From: DASWUZ01 sp036401375
Lineage (GTDB): Bacteria; Acidobacteriota; Terriglobia; Terriglobales; Acidobacteriaceae
Assembly: GCA_036401375.1 (NCBI GenBank)
Contig: DASWVB010000001.1
Location: 45,036 to 109,035, forward strand
DNA: 64,000 nt
Reading direction: 5' to 3'
The notes beneath the pieces were generated by a model. The model did not search any database and was not told where the DNA came from. It was given only the letters and a program-made list of their open reading frames with translations. A program made the translations under genes and the position numbers. Positions 34,667 to 43,614 of this stretch are shown here, piece by piece; position 1 is the first letter of the stretch; each line of letters begins with the position of its first letter.

Positions 34667-36292
34667 TCACGGGTGACCCGAGCTGGGTGTGCCTGGCGAC
34701 GGGGAAGCTCTCTTCCGCGCGTAAACATCGCAGCTCCAGTACCAGACGGACCTCCTGGCGCGGCGCCCGAGGAGTGTTAGCGGCGTGGGAGGAGGACTAG
34801 AATCAATCAACTCCCAATAATCCTGGTCTTTTATTCCGTGGGACGTGCTTTTCATATAGCACTGCACCACGCCGTCGAACCTTGTCAGCGGGTCATCGGA
34901 TGCGACGTAGGCTGAGTTGTATAGGTCGGGAAGGTATGGCTTATAGAGGAAGTAGTGGAGTGCGTCTACTAATACGCGAGGGCTTTTATAGCCCTTGGCC
35001 GTAAACTCCTGCTTAATGCGCGCGGCCTGCGCGGCGGCGTTACTATATTCGTTCTTTTGTTCTACTTTAATCGTGATTGACAGGATGAGTGCCGGAAAGG
35101 AAGATAGCGCGGCGATGGCAAGCAGCAGCAGGGTGGGGCTTCCCCTCCTCATCTGTTCAGAATACTCGTGCCTGCCGACGGCGACCACGGCGAAGAGCGA
35201 GGCGGTGGAGGCGGCGAAGTAATTTGGCTGTCCGGGAAAGATGAGCAGCGGAAATAGTAGAAGGATGGCGGCAAACACAAGCAGGGGGCGGGCGCAATGG
35301 CCTGGTGAGGCTGCATTGCGTGTGCGGGGGGTGAGAACGCCGAGCACGACGAAGCTGCAGAAGAGCGCGACGAGAGGCATCACTCGAAGCAGCCTTGATC
35401 GATCAGAGTACTCATGCACGAGGAGCGAATAAATATGTATGGGCCCGGCGTGGCTGGTTAGAGCACCACCCGAGCGCAGTACAAGCCCGGCGCCGGAGTT
35501 ACTTCCCACCGCATGACTCATCAATCTGTTTATCGAGTCAGGATCCAGGTGGTGTATCCACGTCAGCCATACTGCGATTGTGCCCAGGGTTATGAGGGCC
35601 GCTGAGGAGAGTATTCGCAGCCGGCCAGGTTGCCGGAAGCCATGGCAGGTTAATGCGGCCAGTAGCAGCCATGAAGTGACACCTACATAGGGTTCCACTA
35701 GAAAGACGAGACCGGAGGCGCCGGTAAGGAGCGCCCTGCTCCAGGTTGAGGTAGAGATACTCCACAGCTTGAGCAGGAGGAAGAAGATGAGCAGGGAGAG
35801 AGGCTCCGGACGGTCCAGGCTCAAGTCTGTGATGAAGAGGCCGCCGGGAAGCGTTGCACCGACGATAGCGGCGCCGATGAGCCGCTGAGGACGGGCGGGT
35901 GTGCCTGGGGGCAGGTAACAGACGACCATGGCCCCGAGAAGAGTGAGCAGGGCCAGGTTGTAAAAGGTGCCGGTAAGAGGGCCGCAGCCAAAGAGATATG
36001 CGACGGGAGCGAATAACAGCGGGGAGCCGGGCGGGTAGGCGGCAAAGAGCTTTGCCGGAATTATGGCTACATTGTTTGGCAGAGATGCAGCAACGAAGCC
36101 GCGCCCGGCTGCGTAGTTGCATCCGGCGTCGCGAAATATATAGGCATCGACTCCGCCGAAGTCCGGCCCAAAAAATGCTATAAACCCGGTCCAGAAGATA
36201 GCGAAGCAAGCGAGAACAGCAAACGGGAGAAGCGGCTGGTTATTCCGCGTGGTTGAAGGTAGAGGCTGGCGCGCTTCTTTGTTTATTTCCAT
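34667..36292 (-). CDS. Polytopic membrane protein, possible GT39/GT-C-type glycosyltransferase
   Basis: About 541 residues from MEINKEARQPLPS (the frame is open to an ATG at 36424, adding 44 mostly basic residues; neither start has a clear ribosome-binding site). There are about ten hydrophobic helices. A large first loop after helix 1 contains FGPDFGGVDAYIFRDAGCNY, and the C-terminal third is soluble (DALHYFLYKPYLPDLYNSAYV). This layout is seen in GT-C/dolichyl-phosphate-mannose-type proteins and other glycan-cluster membrane proteins, but I see no decisive catalytic motif. It is divergent from the glycosyltransferase operon. The exact family is uncertain. Confidence 0.7.
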   Translation of the reverse strand: MEINKEARQPLPSTTRNNQPLLPFAVLACFAIFWTGFIAFFGPDFGGVDAYIFRDAGCNYAAGRGFVAASLPNNVAIIPAKLFAAYPPGSPLLFAPVAYLFGCGPLTGTFYNLALLTLLGAMVVCYLPPGTPARPQRLIGAAIVGATLPGGLFITDLSLDRPEPLSLLIFFLLLKLWSISTSTWSRALLTGASGLVFLVEPYVGVTSWLLLAALTCHGFRQPGRLRILSSAALITLGTIAVWLTWIHHLDPDSINRLMSHAVGSNSGAGLVLRSGGALTSHAGPIHIYSLLVHEYSDRSRLLRVMPLVALFCSFVVLGVLTPRTRNAASPGHCARPLLVFAAILLLFPLLIFPGQPNYFAASTASLFAVVAVGRHEYSEQMRRGSPTLLLLAIAALSSFPALILSITIKVEQKNEYSNAAAQAARIKQEFTAKGYKSPRVLVDALHYFLYKPYLPDLYNSAYVASDDPLTRFDGVVQCYMKSTSHGIKDQDYWELIDSSPPPTPLTLLGRRARRSVWYWSCDVYARKRASPSPGTPSSGHP

Positions 36293-36428
36293 CAAGGGTT
36301 TGCGCTCTCGGCGACGTCTTTGTAGCTTGCGGGTAGTATTGCGGGTCGACGTGTGGGCGCTAAGGTTCGCGAGGTCGATGTCCAGCCATGAGTATAACTC
36401 AGCCACCCCGAGTCGCATGACCATGTAG

Positions 36429-37223
36429 ATGGGCGCGCACAGGGAGAAATGCGTTCAATCGCGCCCCGAAATGCGACAGATTGTGTGCTACTGTAGTTTC
36501 GAGCCATGCAGCCACTGGCTGAAAACGCGGGAACAAGTCTTGTTGTTGAGCATACTGATTCCCACTCTCGTGAGTCGCAGGGTCCTCTGCGCGAGGATAT
36601 CTTCTCAGCTTCAGGCGCAGATCGCGAGCTGCAGATGCGAGGCTGAGGTCGAGCTGCTGCAGCTAGAAGATGCGGGTGAGCAGACCACCGGCGCTAAGCG
36701 CAATGCACTGGTGTCGAGGGCTCGGGGCCGCTTCGTCGCATTTGTGGATGACGATGACGAGGTGAGCTGCGACTACGTTAAACGGGTTGTCGACAGACTA
36801 CGGAGCCGGCCCGGGATCGACTGTATCGGATTTCGCGGAACTATATTCTTCAGGGGAAGACACCCGCGTGAGTTTACGCATTCTATCCGGTACAAGGACT
36901 ACTGCAGCAAGGGCGGCACTTACTACCGGCCGCCTTACCACCTGAACCCTATGCGGCGGGACATCGCCATCCGCTACCCCTTCGCTGATGTGAGTTACTC
37001 AGAGGACATCGATTTCGCCATGCGCCTGCAGCGTGATGGTGTTCTGCGCGAAGAGGAGTTCATCGACTCGATCTTGTATTACTACTACTCGCGGCGAAGC
37101 TATGCCTGGCAGGTGCTGCTCGACAGGACTGAACCGATGCGACATCGATTTGGACTGAGAGCGGCAAACCGGCTTCGGTTGCTGCCGGTGGCGATGGACA
37201 GGAGGCCAGATGCACCAGCCTAG
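36429..37223 (+). CDS. Glycosyltransferase family 2
   Basis: Up to 264 residues. The GT-A core begins at LLSILIPTLVSRRVLC, with GAKRNALVSRARGRFVAFVDDDDEVS giving the metal-binding acidic motif and SYSEDIDFAMRL the later ED motif. Residues before LSILIPTL are not conserved, so translation may start at one of the TTG codons near 36540; 36429 (ATG) is the longest choice and 36471 (ATG) an intermediate. It is the first gene of a six-gene plus-strand glycan operon; its 3' end overlaps the next gene by 14 bp. The donor sugar is unknown. Confidence 0.85.
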   Translation: MGAHREKCVQSRPEMRQIVCYCSFEPCSHWLKTREQVLLLSILIPTLVSRRVLCARISSQLQAQIASCRCEAEVELLQLEDAGEQTTGAKRNALVSRARGRFVAFVDDDDEVSCDYVKRVVDRLRSRPGIDCIGFRGTIFFRGRHPREFTHSIRYKDYCSKGGTYYRPPYHLNPMRRDIAIRYPFADVSYSEDIDFAMRLQRDGVLREEEFIDSILYYYYSRRSYAWQVLLDRTEPMRHRFGLRAANRLRLLPVAMDRRPDAPA

Positions 37224-38037
37224 TCTCGGCCCGACGTCGGAGGCCGGCATGGAATCTGTCCTGATCCTGACGCCGGCAAAGGATGCTGCGCACCACCTGC
37301 AATCATATTTCGAGCTATTGTATTCGCTCGACTATCCGCGGCGCCTACTCTCGCTCGCCTTTCTTGAAGGGGACAGCACAGACGACACATTCTCTCGCCT
37401 TGAAGGCCGGCTGCCGGAGCTGCGACGAGAGTTCGCGGGCGCTGGAGTGTGGAAGAGAGACTATGGCTTCCGGGTTCCCCACAACGCGAATCGCTGGGAT
37501 TATCCTCTTCAAGTAGATCGGCGAGCCGCATTGGCGCGAAGTAGAAACTATTTACTCTCGCGGGCGTTGCGCGATGAGCAATGGGTCTTGTGGCTTGATG
37601 TAGATATTGTCGATTATCCCGCTGATATTCTGCAGCGACTTATAGCTGCAGGACGGGACGTGGTGCAGCCGAACTGCGTCAAAGAGGCCGGGGGAAAGAG
37701 CTTTGATCTGAATGCGTGGCGCGATCACGGCAGCAAGTATATGCACGACCTGAGGTCAGAGGGCGAGTTGGTGCGCCTGGACTCTGTGGGCGGCAGCATG
37801 TTGCTGGTGCGCGCCGATCTGCATCGTGAGGGGCTTGTGTTTCCGCCATTTCTGTACGGCGTGCGTAACCCGCGCGCGCGGCGGCGGCACAACTTCTCAA
37901 GCAAGGGGCTGATCAACGCGCTGCGGCCCGGAGTATGCGGCGAAATCGAGACGGAAGGCCTGGCGATGATGGCCTACGACATGGGCTATCAATGCTGGGG
38001 AATGCCGGGCCTGGAGATCATCCATCGAGACGCCTGA
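37210..38037 (+). CDS. GT62/Anp1-family-like glycosyltransferase (mannan polymerase type)
   Basis: 275 residues (an ATG at 37249, MESVLILTPAK, may be the true start). The arrangement follows fungal Anp1/Mnn9/Van1: LILTPAKDAAHHL, the FLEGDSTDDT block, WVLWLDVDIVDYP with the DxD pair D130/D132, VVQPNCV, KSFDLNAW (164-170), VGGSMLLVRADLHREGLVFPPF and a C-terminal IETEGLAMMAYDMGYQCWGMPGLEIIH ending near H272. In fungi these enzymes extend the alpha-1,6-mannan backbone in the Golgi. A mannosyl- or related hexosyltransferase role in a surface glycan is inferred. The family match is from motif order only. Confidence 0.72.
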   Translation: MHQPSLGPTSEAGMESVLILTPAKDAAHHLQSYFELLYSLDYPRRLLSLAFLEGDSTDDTFSRLEGRLPELRREFAGAGVWKRDYGFRVPHNANRWDYPLQVDRRAALARSRNYLLSRALRDEQWVLWLDVDIVDYPADILQRLIAAGRDVVQPNCVKEAGGKSFDLNAWRDHGSKYMHDLRSEGELVRLDSVGGSMLLVRADLHREGLVFPPFLYGVRNPRARRRHNFSSKGLINALRPGVCGEIETEGLAMMAYDMGYQCWGMPGLEIIHRDA

Positions 38038-38056
38038 GCACCTGCCCGCAATTTCA

Positions 38057-39064
38057 GTGGTGATCCCGGTCTACGATGCGGAGCAGACGGCGGGGCTTTG
38101 TCTTGCGTCTGTCTATGCTTCAACGTTTAGAGACTTCGAAGTGATCGTGGTGGATGACTGCTCGAGGGACAACACCGCGGCGGTGATTGCAGACTATCCG
38201 TGTGAAGTGCTTCGCTGCGTGGCGAACAGCGGCCCGGCGGCTGCGCGCAACCTGGGCGCGGCTCATGCGCGGGGGCGCATACTCTTTTTTCTAGATGCAG
38301 ACATCCTGGTGCAACCTGAGTCGCTAGGTGAGATAGATGCGGCGTTTGCCCGACGTCACGAGCTCAGCGCGTTGTTTGGTTCGTATCACGCGGACAGCAT
38401 TGCGACTAACTTCTTTTCGCGATTCAAAAACCTGTTGCACCACTACACCCATCAGACTGCGTGTGAGACTGCCAGCACATTCTGTGGGGGATTTGGCGCG
38501 ATCACGCGTGCTGCTTTTTTCGATGTAGGCGGCTTCGATGCAAGCTGCCGCTTCCTTGAGGATGTGGAGATGGGCGAACGCCTCAGCAGGGCAGGGCACC
38601 CGATATGGCTGGACAAGCGGCTGCAGTTTTTTCACTGTAAGCGCTACACGCTGTCAAGCCTGGTTCGCTCGGATTTCTACGGGCGTGCGGTGCCGTGGAC
38701 GCGGCTGATCCTCAGTACGCGGACACTGCGAAACGATCTGAATACGCGTACTCATAACGTCTGCAGCGTTCCACTCTCATTCTTGCTGCTGTTCTCTCTA
38801 CCCGAGCTGTTTTCGCCGGCGGGTGCGGCACTGTGGGTGGCGATGTTCGCGCTTCTACTATTCCTTAACAGGGGATTTCTTTGGTTTGTGTGGAAGCAGC
38901 GTGGGCCGATGTTTGCTTCTGCAGCCGCGCTGATGTGCTGGTTCGTCTACCTGTATAGCGGAGTGGGCGTCGCCGTGGGGACCTGGGACCATTTTGTCGC
39001 GCAGAGACGGACGGGCATGGTCATCGAGAACGAGGCGGAGGGCGAGACTGAGGGATCCGTATGA
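38057..39064 (+). CDS. Glycosyltransferase family 2, membrane-associated
   Basis: 335 residues with a GTG start; no ATG is available before VIPVYDAEQTAG. GT-A features: VIPVYDAEQTAGLCLASVY, VIVVDDCSRDNT, NSGPAAARNLGAAHARGRILFFLDAD (DxD), and FLEDVEMGERLSRAG. The C-terminal third has two or three hydrophobic segments (about 240-315), as in transferases acting on lipid-linked acceptors. It begins 19 bp after the Anp1-like gene and ends in an ATGA overlap with the GT4 gene. Confidence 0.9.
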   Translation: MVIPVYDAEQTAGLCLASVYASTFRDFEVIVVDDCSRDNTAAVIADYPCEVLRCVANSGPAAARNLGAAHARGRILFFLDADILVQPESLGEIDAAFARRHELSALFGSYHADSIATNFFSRFKNLLHHYTHQTACETASTFCGGFGAITRAAFFDVGGFDASCRFLEDVEMGERLSRAGHPIWLDKRLQFFHCKRYTLSSLVRSDFYGRAVPWTRLILSTRTLRNDLNTRTHNVCSVPLSFLLLFSLPELFSPAGAALWVAMFALLLFLNRGFLWFVWKQRGPMFASAAALMCWFVYLYSGVGVAVGTWDHFVAQRRTGMVIENEAEGETEGSV

Positions 39065-40284
39065 GGGTAATGCTGATCACCTGCGGCCTGCCTTATCCGC
39101 CCGATAGCGGAACGCGAATTAGAGACTTCAACTTAATCCGTGAAATCTCACGTAGCGCTACCGTTCACGTTTGCAGTCTGCTGACTGAGCCACTACCCGA
39201 CAACATAGACCGGTTGAGGGAGTTATGCGAGTCGGTAGAGACTTATATGCCTCGGACTAGAGTGTTCCCGTGGTCCAACCTACTTTCTGGAACTCTTGAC
39301 GGTCGTCCGCTGGCTACCCGGCCATTCTATTTCGATGATTTCGCGAAGATTATCAGCCTGGCTCTGGCGAAGTATCAGTTCGATGTAGTGCAGATCGAGC
39401 ATTCTTTCATGGCGTGTTATCGCGATGCAGTTCCAGATAGCTCCCGCGCGAAGACGGTGCTCTCTTTTCACAATGTGGGGTCGCAGCAGTACCGCCGGAT
39501 CGCGGGGCTGGAGGGTACACCGCTGCGAAAGCTGGCGTTTGGCGCAAAGGCGCGGCTGATGCGGGGATGGGAGGCGCGGATTGCTTCCCGGTTTGACTGC
39601 TGCCTTGTCGTATCGAGGCAAGAGAGCAGCCTGCTTCGTGCCGGCAATGCATCTCTTGAGCCCGTCGTCATCGCGAATGGAGTGGCATGCGACGAACTAC
39701 TTCCGCTCGCCGAAGCGACGGGCGGGGAGGTACTATTTTTTGTCGGAGTGCTTGGTTATCCGCCTAACTCAGATGGCCTTGCGTGGTTCGCGCGCGAGGT
39801 GTGGCCGCTTATTATCGCGGAACGTCCCCGGGTGCGATTGGAGGTGGCCGGGCATGCTCCGCCGCCGGAAGTAATGAAGCTCAACGACATTGCTAACGTG
39901 ACAGTAAGAGGGTTTGTCGAAGAGATCATTTCGTATTACCAGCAGGCGAGCGTGGTCATCGTGCCTCTGCGCGCCGGTGGCGGCACCCGGCTCAAGGTAC
40001 TGGAGGCGATGGCGCTTGGCAGGGCGGTCGTCTCCACCACGATCGGCTGCGAGGGTCTGGAAGTGGTCCCGGGGGAGCATCTGCTGATTGCCGACGATCC
40101 GGCTGAATTTGCTGCCGCGGTGCTTGGACTGCTCGGCGATGACACTCTGCGGCAGCGCATCGTGAAGAGCGCGAGGCGGCTGGTTGAAGATCAATACGAC
40201 TGGCATGCGATAGGAAGTAAGCTTGCGGGTGTCTATCACGAACTGGCGTCAACTAGAGTCGGCATGGGAACCGGCAGATGTTAA
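39061..40284 (+). CDS. Glycosyltransferase family 4
   Basis: 407 residues of GT-B fold. The N-terminal domain starts MRVMLITCGLPYPPDSGTRIR, a common donor-side opening of GT4 enzymes. The C-terminal domain has FFVGVLGYPPNSDGLAWF, VTVRGFVEEIISYYQQASVVIVPLRAGGGTRLKVLEAMALGRAVVSTTIGCEG, including the acidic E-x-nine-type region of GT4. It starts in an ATGA overlap and overlaps the methyltransferase gene by 7 bp. Substrates are unknown. Confidence 0.92.
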   Translation: MRVMLITCGLPYPPDSGTRIRDFNLIREISRSATVHVCSLLTEPLPDNIDRLRELCESVETYMPRTRVFPWSNLLSGTLDGRPLATRPFYFDDFAKIISLALAKYQFDVVQIEHSFMACYRDAVPDSSRAKTVLSFHNVGSQQYRRIAGLEGTPLRKLAFGAKARLMRGWEARIASRFDCCLVVSRQESSLLRAGNASLEPVVIANGVACDELLPLAEATGGEVLFFVGVLGYPPNSDGLAWFAREVWPLIIAERPRVRLEVAGHAPPPEVMKLNDIANVTVRGFVEEIISYYQQASVVIVPLRAGGGTRLKVLEAMALGRAVVSTTIGCEGLEVVPGEHLLIADDPAEFAAAVLGLLGDDTLRQRIVKSARRLVEDQYDWHAIGSKLAGVYHELASTRVGMGTGRC

Positions 40285-41015
40285 CGTATCGCGCGTTTCG
40301 CAATATTCTTCACCGGAAGCTGCTGTCGCAGGGGTGGCTGGTGATGCAGGTGGACCCGGCAGCCCGCGGATGGCAGTCGGGACGCGTGTATGACACGCCG
40401 GAGTACATCCGGCGTCTCGGCTTCAAGCCGCGCACGCTAGTAGATGTAGGGGTTGCGCGAGGCACACCGCCGCTCTACGAGGCATATCCCGAGCCTTACC
40501 TGGTGCTGATCGAGCCGCTCGCCGAAACGATTCCCTTCGCGCGCGACATACTCAAGCACCGGCCCGGCGTGTTTGTGCAGACGGGGCTGGGAGAGCGTGA
40601 CGAGACGCGCACGATCCTGGTAGAGCCTCGCTATATTGAGCGCAGCTCCACTTATCATCGCGCACCTATCGATCAGACGGGCGACAAGACTCAACCTCGC
40701 GAGATTCCTATAACTACTCTTGACGCACTCCAGGCCAAGTATCGCTGGGAGCCTCCCTTTGGACTAAAGATAGACACGGAGGGATGCGAACTAGAGGTCA
40801 TACGCGGTGCGAGTGAGTTCCTGCGGGATACCATTTTCGTCATGGTGGAGGTAAATGTACTTAACCGCTTTCCGGGCAGCTATAGCTTCGCTGAGTTTAT
40901 CCAGGCGATGGATGTAGCGGGGTTTGCGATGTGCGACATTCTCGAGATAGCTCGAACCAGCGCAGCGGACCTTAATTTTCTAGACCTTGTCTTTCGGCGG
41001 AAGGCGCAGCCGTGA
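40278..41015 (+). CDS. FkbM-family methyltransferase
   Basis: 245 residues. TLVDVGVARGTPPLYEAYP is the SAM-binding loop; YLVLIEPLAET, TTLDAL, LKIDTEGCELEVIRGA and FVMVEVNV follow the FkbM pattern. FkbM enzymes O-methylate sugars and other hydroxyls; within this cluster methylation of a surface glycan is the natural inference, which can cap or modify chain length. Its stop overlaps the GTG of the next gene (GTGA). Confidence 0.9.
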   Translation: MLTYRAFRNILHRKLLSQGWLVMQVDPAARGWQSGRVYDTPEYIRRLGFKPRTLVDVGVARGTPPLYEAYPEPYLVLIEPLAETIPFARDILKHRPGVFVQTGLGERDETRTILVEPRYIERSSTYHRAPIDQTGDKTQPREIPITTLDALQAKYRWEPPFGLKIDTEGCELEVIRGASEFLRDTIFVMVEVNVLNRFPGSYSFAEFIQAMDVAGFAMCDILEIARTSAADLNFLDLVFRRKAQP

Positions 41016-42325
41016 CGCAGTCATGCAGGTCTGTGCCTGGAGGCATCGAGGAATCTGCTCTGGGTTATCGTGCGCCTGAGGATGCCGATGGAAGCGCGCA
41101 AGAACCTGCCACAGCCGGGCCGGAGGCGGCGCGGGTACGAAGGCGAATCCTGCTGGTGCAGACCCTGCTCAAGCCGCATGGCGGTTCCTTTGCGGTCACG
41201 GCGTGGGTGATGCAGGCCCTTGCGAAAGACTATGACGTGACGTTATTGACCCTGCGCCCCGTCGACCTGTCTGCGCTCGATGTGCATTTTGGCACCTCGC
41301 TTTGCGAATTGCGGATCAAGATCAAGACCGTATCGCCATTTCTGCGGTCTGTCCTCGGCCTGGATCCGGATGATGAGTCTATTCAGCCGAGTCTATGGGT
41401 ACAGCGGATCGCGAAGCGCATCCGGCATCGTTATGACCTGGTCTTCAGCACGGAGATGGAATCAGACCTGGGCGGCGGAGGTATGCAGTACCTTCACGCG
41501 CCGTGGCTGGAGCATGTGTATCCCCACGTGAGACGATCGTGCGATCTGCCGTGGATGAGCAAGGTAGCCGCGGTGCTCAAGGGGGAGATACAGCCGTGGA
41601 TGCTGGTGGGCGATTATTCTTTCGATCGAATGGTGAAGAATTTAACGCTTTGCAACTCCGACTGGACGGCGGGTCGCCTGCGGGCGCTGTACGGAATCGA
41701 GGCGACCACGGTGTACCCTCCGGCGCCGGGAGTCTATCCCCGAGTCCCCTGGCAGGAGCGTAGTAATGGCGTCATCAGTATCGGCCGGCTCACGGTCGAC
41801 AAGCGCTTTGAATTCATGATCGAACAACTGGCGGCTCTTCGTGTGGACGTACCGGACCTGACTTATCACATCGTCGGCAGCACGAATCCGAAGACACACA
41901 AGACGGAGTTTTATCGGCGACTGCTGCGGGCGGTGCAGGCGAATTCACACTGGATAACGCTGCACGAGGATGCGTCGCGGCAGGAGCTGGCGGAAGTTGC
42001 CTCCAGCCAGCGATACGGGCTGCATGCCATGGTCGACGAGCACTTTGGGATTGCTGCGGCGGAGATGGTGCGGGCCGGCTGCATTCCCTTCGTTCATAAC
42101 AGCGGGGGCCAGGTCGAGATCGTTGATGGAGACGAGCAGCTTATCTTCAACGACGACGAGCTGGCGGGCAAGATGAAGAGGGTGGTGCGGGACGCGTCGA
42201 AGCAGGAGACGATTCGCGCCGCGCTGGGTGTGCGCGCCGCGCTGTTCACACCGGAACACTTCATGTCGGAGACTTGTCGGCTGGTTCGCTCAGCTTTATC
42301 AGAGAATCGAATGGGAGCGTCGTGA
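41012..42325 (+). CDS. Glycosyltransferase family 4, ALG11-like
   Basis: 437 residues, GTG start. After a ~45-residue poorly conserved N-terminus comes RRRILLVQTLLKPHGGSFAVTAW. The middle LGGGGMQYLHAPWLEHVYP and NLTLCNSDWTAGRL, and especially LHAMVDEHFGIAAAEMVRAGCIPFVHNSGGQVEIV, resemble eukaryotic ALG11 alpha-1,2-mannosyltransferases (which have a similar NEHFGI, EMMAAG and HNSGGP). A retaining GT-B mannosyl- or hexosyltransferase is likely. It is the last gene of the glycan operon, 80 bp before the 3' end of a tRNA-Cys gene on the opposite strand. Confidence 0.85.
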   Translation: MTQSCRSVPGGIEESALGYRAPEDADGSAQEPATAGPEAARVRRRILLVQTLLKPHGGSFAVTAWVMQALAKDYDVTLLTLRPVDLSALDVHFGTSLCELRIKIKTVSPFLRSVLGLDPDDESIQPSLWVQRIAKRIRHRYDLVFSTEMESDLGGGGMQYLHAPWLEHVYPHVRRSCDLPWMSKVAAVLKGEIQPWMLVGDYSFDRMVKNLTLCNSDWTAGRLRALYGIEATTVYPPAPGVYPRVPWQERSNGVISIGRLTVDKRFEFMIEQLAALRVDVPDLTYHIVGSTNPKTHKTEFYRRLLRAVQANSHWITLHEDASRQELAEVASSQRYGLHAMVDEHFGIAAAEMVRAGCIPFVHNSGGQVEIVDGDEQLIFNDDELAGKMKRVVRDASKQETIRAALGVRAALFTPEHFMSETCRLVRSALSENRMGAS

Positions 42326-42405
42326 TGTGCGCGCGCAAGCGATGGCTGCGGCCGGTCAGGCGGCACGACGCGGCGACCTTAGTGCGTGGAGGGTGAGTTA
42401 GTGAG

Positions 42406-42480
42406 TGGAGGCGCGGGTGGGAATCGAACCCACGCATAAAGGTTTTGCAGACCTCTCCCTTACCGCTTGGGTACCGCGCC
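42406..42480 (-). tRNA. tRNA-Cys (GCA), first copy
   Basis: 75 nt including encoded CCA. The 7-bp acceptor stem GGCGCGG/CCGCGCC, discriminator T, anticodon loop CTGCAAA with anticodon GCA and a TTCGATT T-loop all fit cysteine. It is transcribed after tRNA-Gly from the promoter at 42665-42694. Confidence 0.96.
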
Positions 42481-42575
42481 TCAATGAACCATCCGGTGGG
42501 ACCGCCCGCGGGCGCTATCGGACTGCCAGCCTCCATCGCCGATGCAAACGGACGTTCTGCCTGCCGGCTGGAGAC

Positions 42576-42650
42576 TGGAGCGGGAGACGGGACTTGAACC
42601 CGCGACCCTCGCCTTGGCAAGGCGATGCTCTACCACTGAGCTACTCCCGC
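42576..42650 (-). tRNA. tRNA-Gly (GCC)
   Basis: 75 nt with CCA. Acceptor GCGGGAG/CTCCCGC, D-arm GCTCAGTGGTAGAGC, anticodon arm CGCCT-TGCCAAG-GCG with anticodon GCC, and T-loop TTCAAGT. First gene of the tRNA-Gly/tRNA-Cys unit. Confidence 0.96.
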
Positions 42651-42664
42651 AACGGTACCCTCAG

Positions 42665-42694
42665 AGTATAGCGACAGGCTCAGGCCCGGGTCAA
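42665..42694 (-). promoter_or_regulatory. Promoter of the tRNA-Gly/tRNA-Cys unit
   Basis: On the minus strand TTGACC (42694-42689), 18-bp spacer, TATACT (42670-42665). The -10 box ends 15 nt before the mature tRNA-Gly 5' end. Confidence 0.7.
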
Positions 42695-42825
42695 CGCGGT
42701 GGGGCGCGGTGTGAGCGCCAGTGCGTGGCGCACCGGGTGACTGCTCTGCTGGTGAAGGGTGGGGGGGCCAGACTGTTGGTGCGACGTACTCAGGGCGTTC
42801 CACAGCAGCCGGTGGGGGCGGCGGG

Positions 42826-43614
42826 TCAGCGGAGGGGCGAGCTACTGGAGACGATGCCGGCACCGGCCTCGATCCTGACGATCTCACCATCGCGCATGTG
42901 GAGAATGCGATCGGCGATGGCAGCGGCTTCAGGGTTGTGGGTGATCATCAGGACGGTCTGCTTGAACTCCTGATTGGAGCGTCGCAGCATGGTGAGGACG
43001 GCCTCAGAGTTTGTGGTGTCGAGATTGCCGGTGGGCTCGTCGGCGAGGACGATTGCGGGGCGGGTGACGAGTGCGCGGGCGATGGCGACCCGCTGCTGCT
43101 CACCGCCGGAGAGCTCTGAGGGGCGATGCTCGAGCCTTCCACTGATGCCGAGCATGTCGGTGAGGTGAGCCAGGTAGGCGCGATCGAGCGGCTTGCTGCG
43201 CCCGGAGATCTCGTAGGCGATGTCGATATTTCCGATTGCGGTAAGGGTTGGCAGCAGGTTGAATTTCTGAAAGACGAAGCCGATCTTTGACTTGCGCATG
43301 CGGGTGCGTTCGCCGTCATTAAGGCTGGCGAAGTCGACGCCGTCGATCTTCATGCTACCGGAGGTGGCGCCGGCGAGGCCGCCGAGGATGTAGAAGAGGG
43401 TGGATTTGCCGCTGCCGGAGGGGCCGACCACGCTGACAAACTCGCCCGGCTCAATGTTGAAGCTGACGTCGCGGAGAGCAGGTACTTCGATCTTTCCGGT
43501 TCGATAGACCTTGCTTAATCTCTCCGCGCTGATGATGGGCTGCACATCGTGATTGTAATAGAGAGGTGTCTGTGGCTGCTGCCGGCTGCGAGTCGCCGCG
43601 CGCCCGCGCGCCAC
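42826..43614 (-). CDS. Orphan ABC transporter ATP-binding protein (LolD/MacB-like)
   Basis: Up to 262 residues. Walker A GPSGSGKST, IGFVFQKFNLLPTLTAIGNI, signature LSGGEQQRVAIARAL, Walker B IVLADEPTGNLD and the ITHNPEAA H-loop place it in the LolD/MacB/FtsE-like group that powers exporters or lipoprotein release. The first ~23 residues (Arg/Gln-rich) are not conserved; a GTG at 43545 (QPIISAERLSKVY) is the probable real start. No permease gene is adjacent, so its partner is encoded elsewhere. Confidence 0.88.
   Translation of the reverse strand: MARGRAATRSRQQPQTPLYYNHDVQPIISAERLSKVYRTGKIEVPALRDVSFNIEPGEFVSVVGPSGSGKSTLFYILGGLAGATSGSMKIDGVDFASLNDGERTRMRKSKIGFVFQKFNLLPTLTAIGNIDIAYEISGRSKPLDRAYLAHLTDMLGISGRLEHRPSELSGGEQQRVAIARALVTRPAIVLADEPTGNLDTTNSEAVLTMLRRSNQEFKQTVLMITHNPEAAAIADRILHMRDGEIVRIEAGAGIVSSSSPLR

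Noticed and set aside
42405..42671. 88-codon plus-strand frame over tRNA-Cys and tRNA-Gly
   Set aside because: It is simply the antisense of two well-formed tRNA genes.
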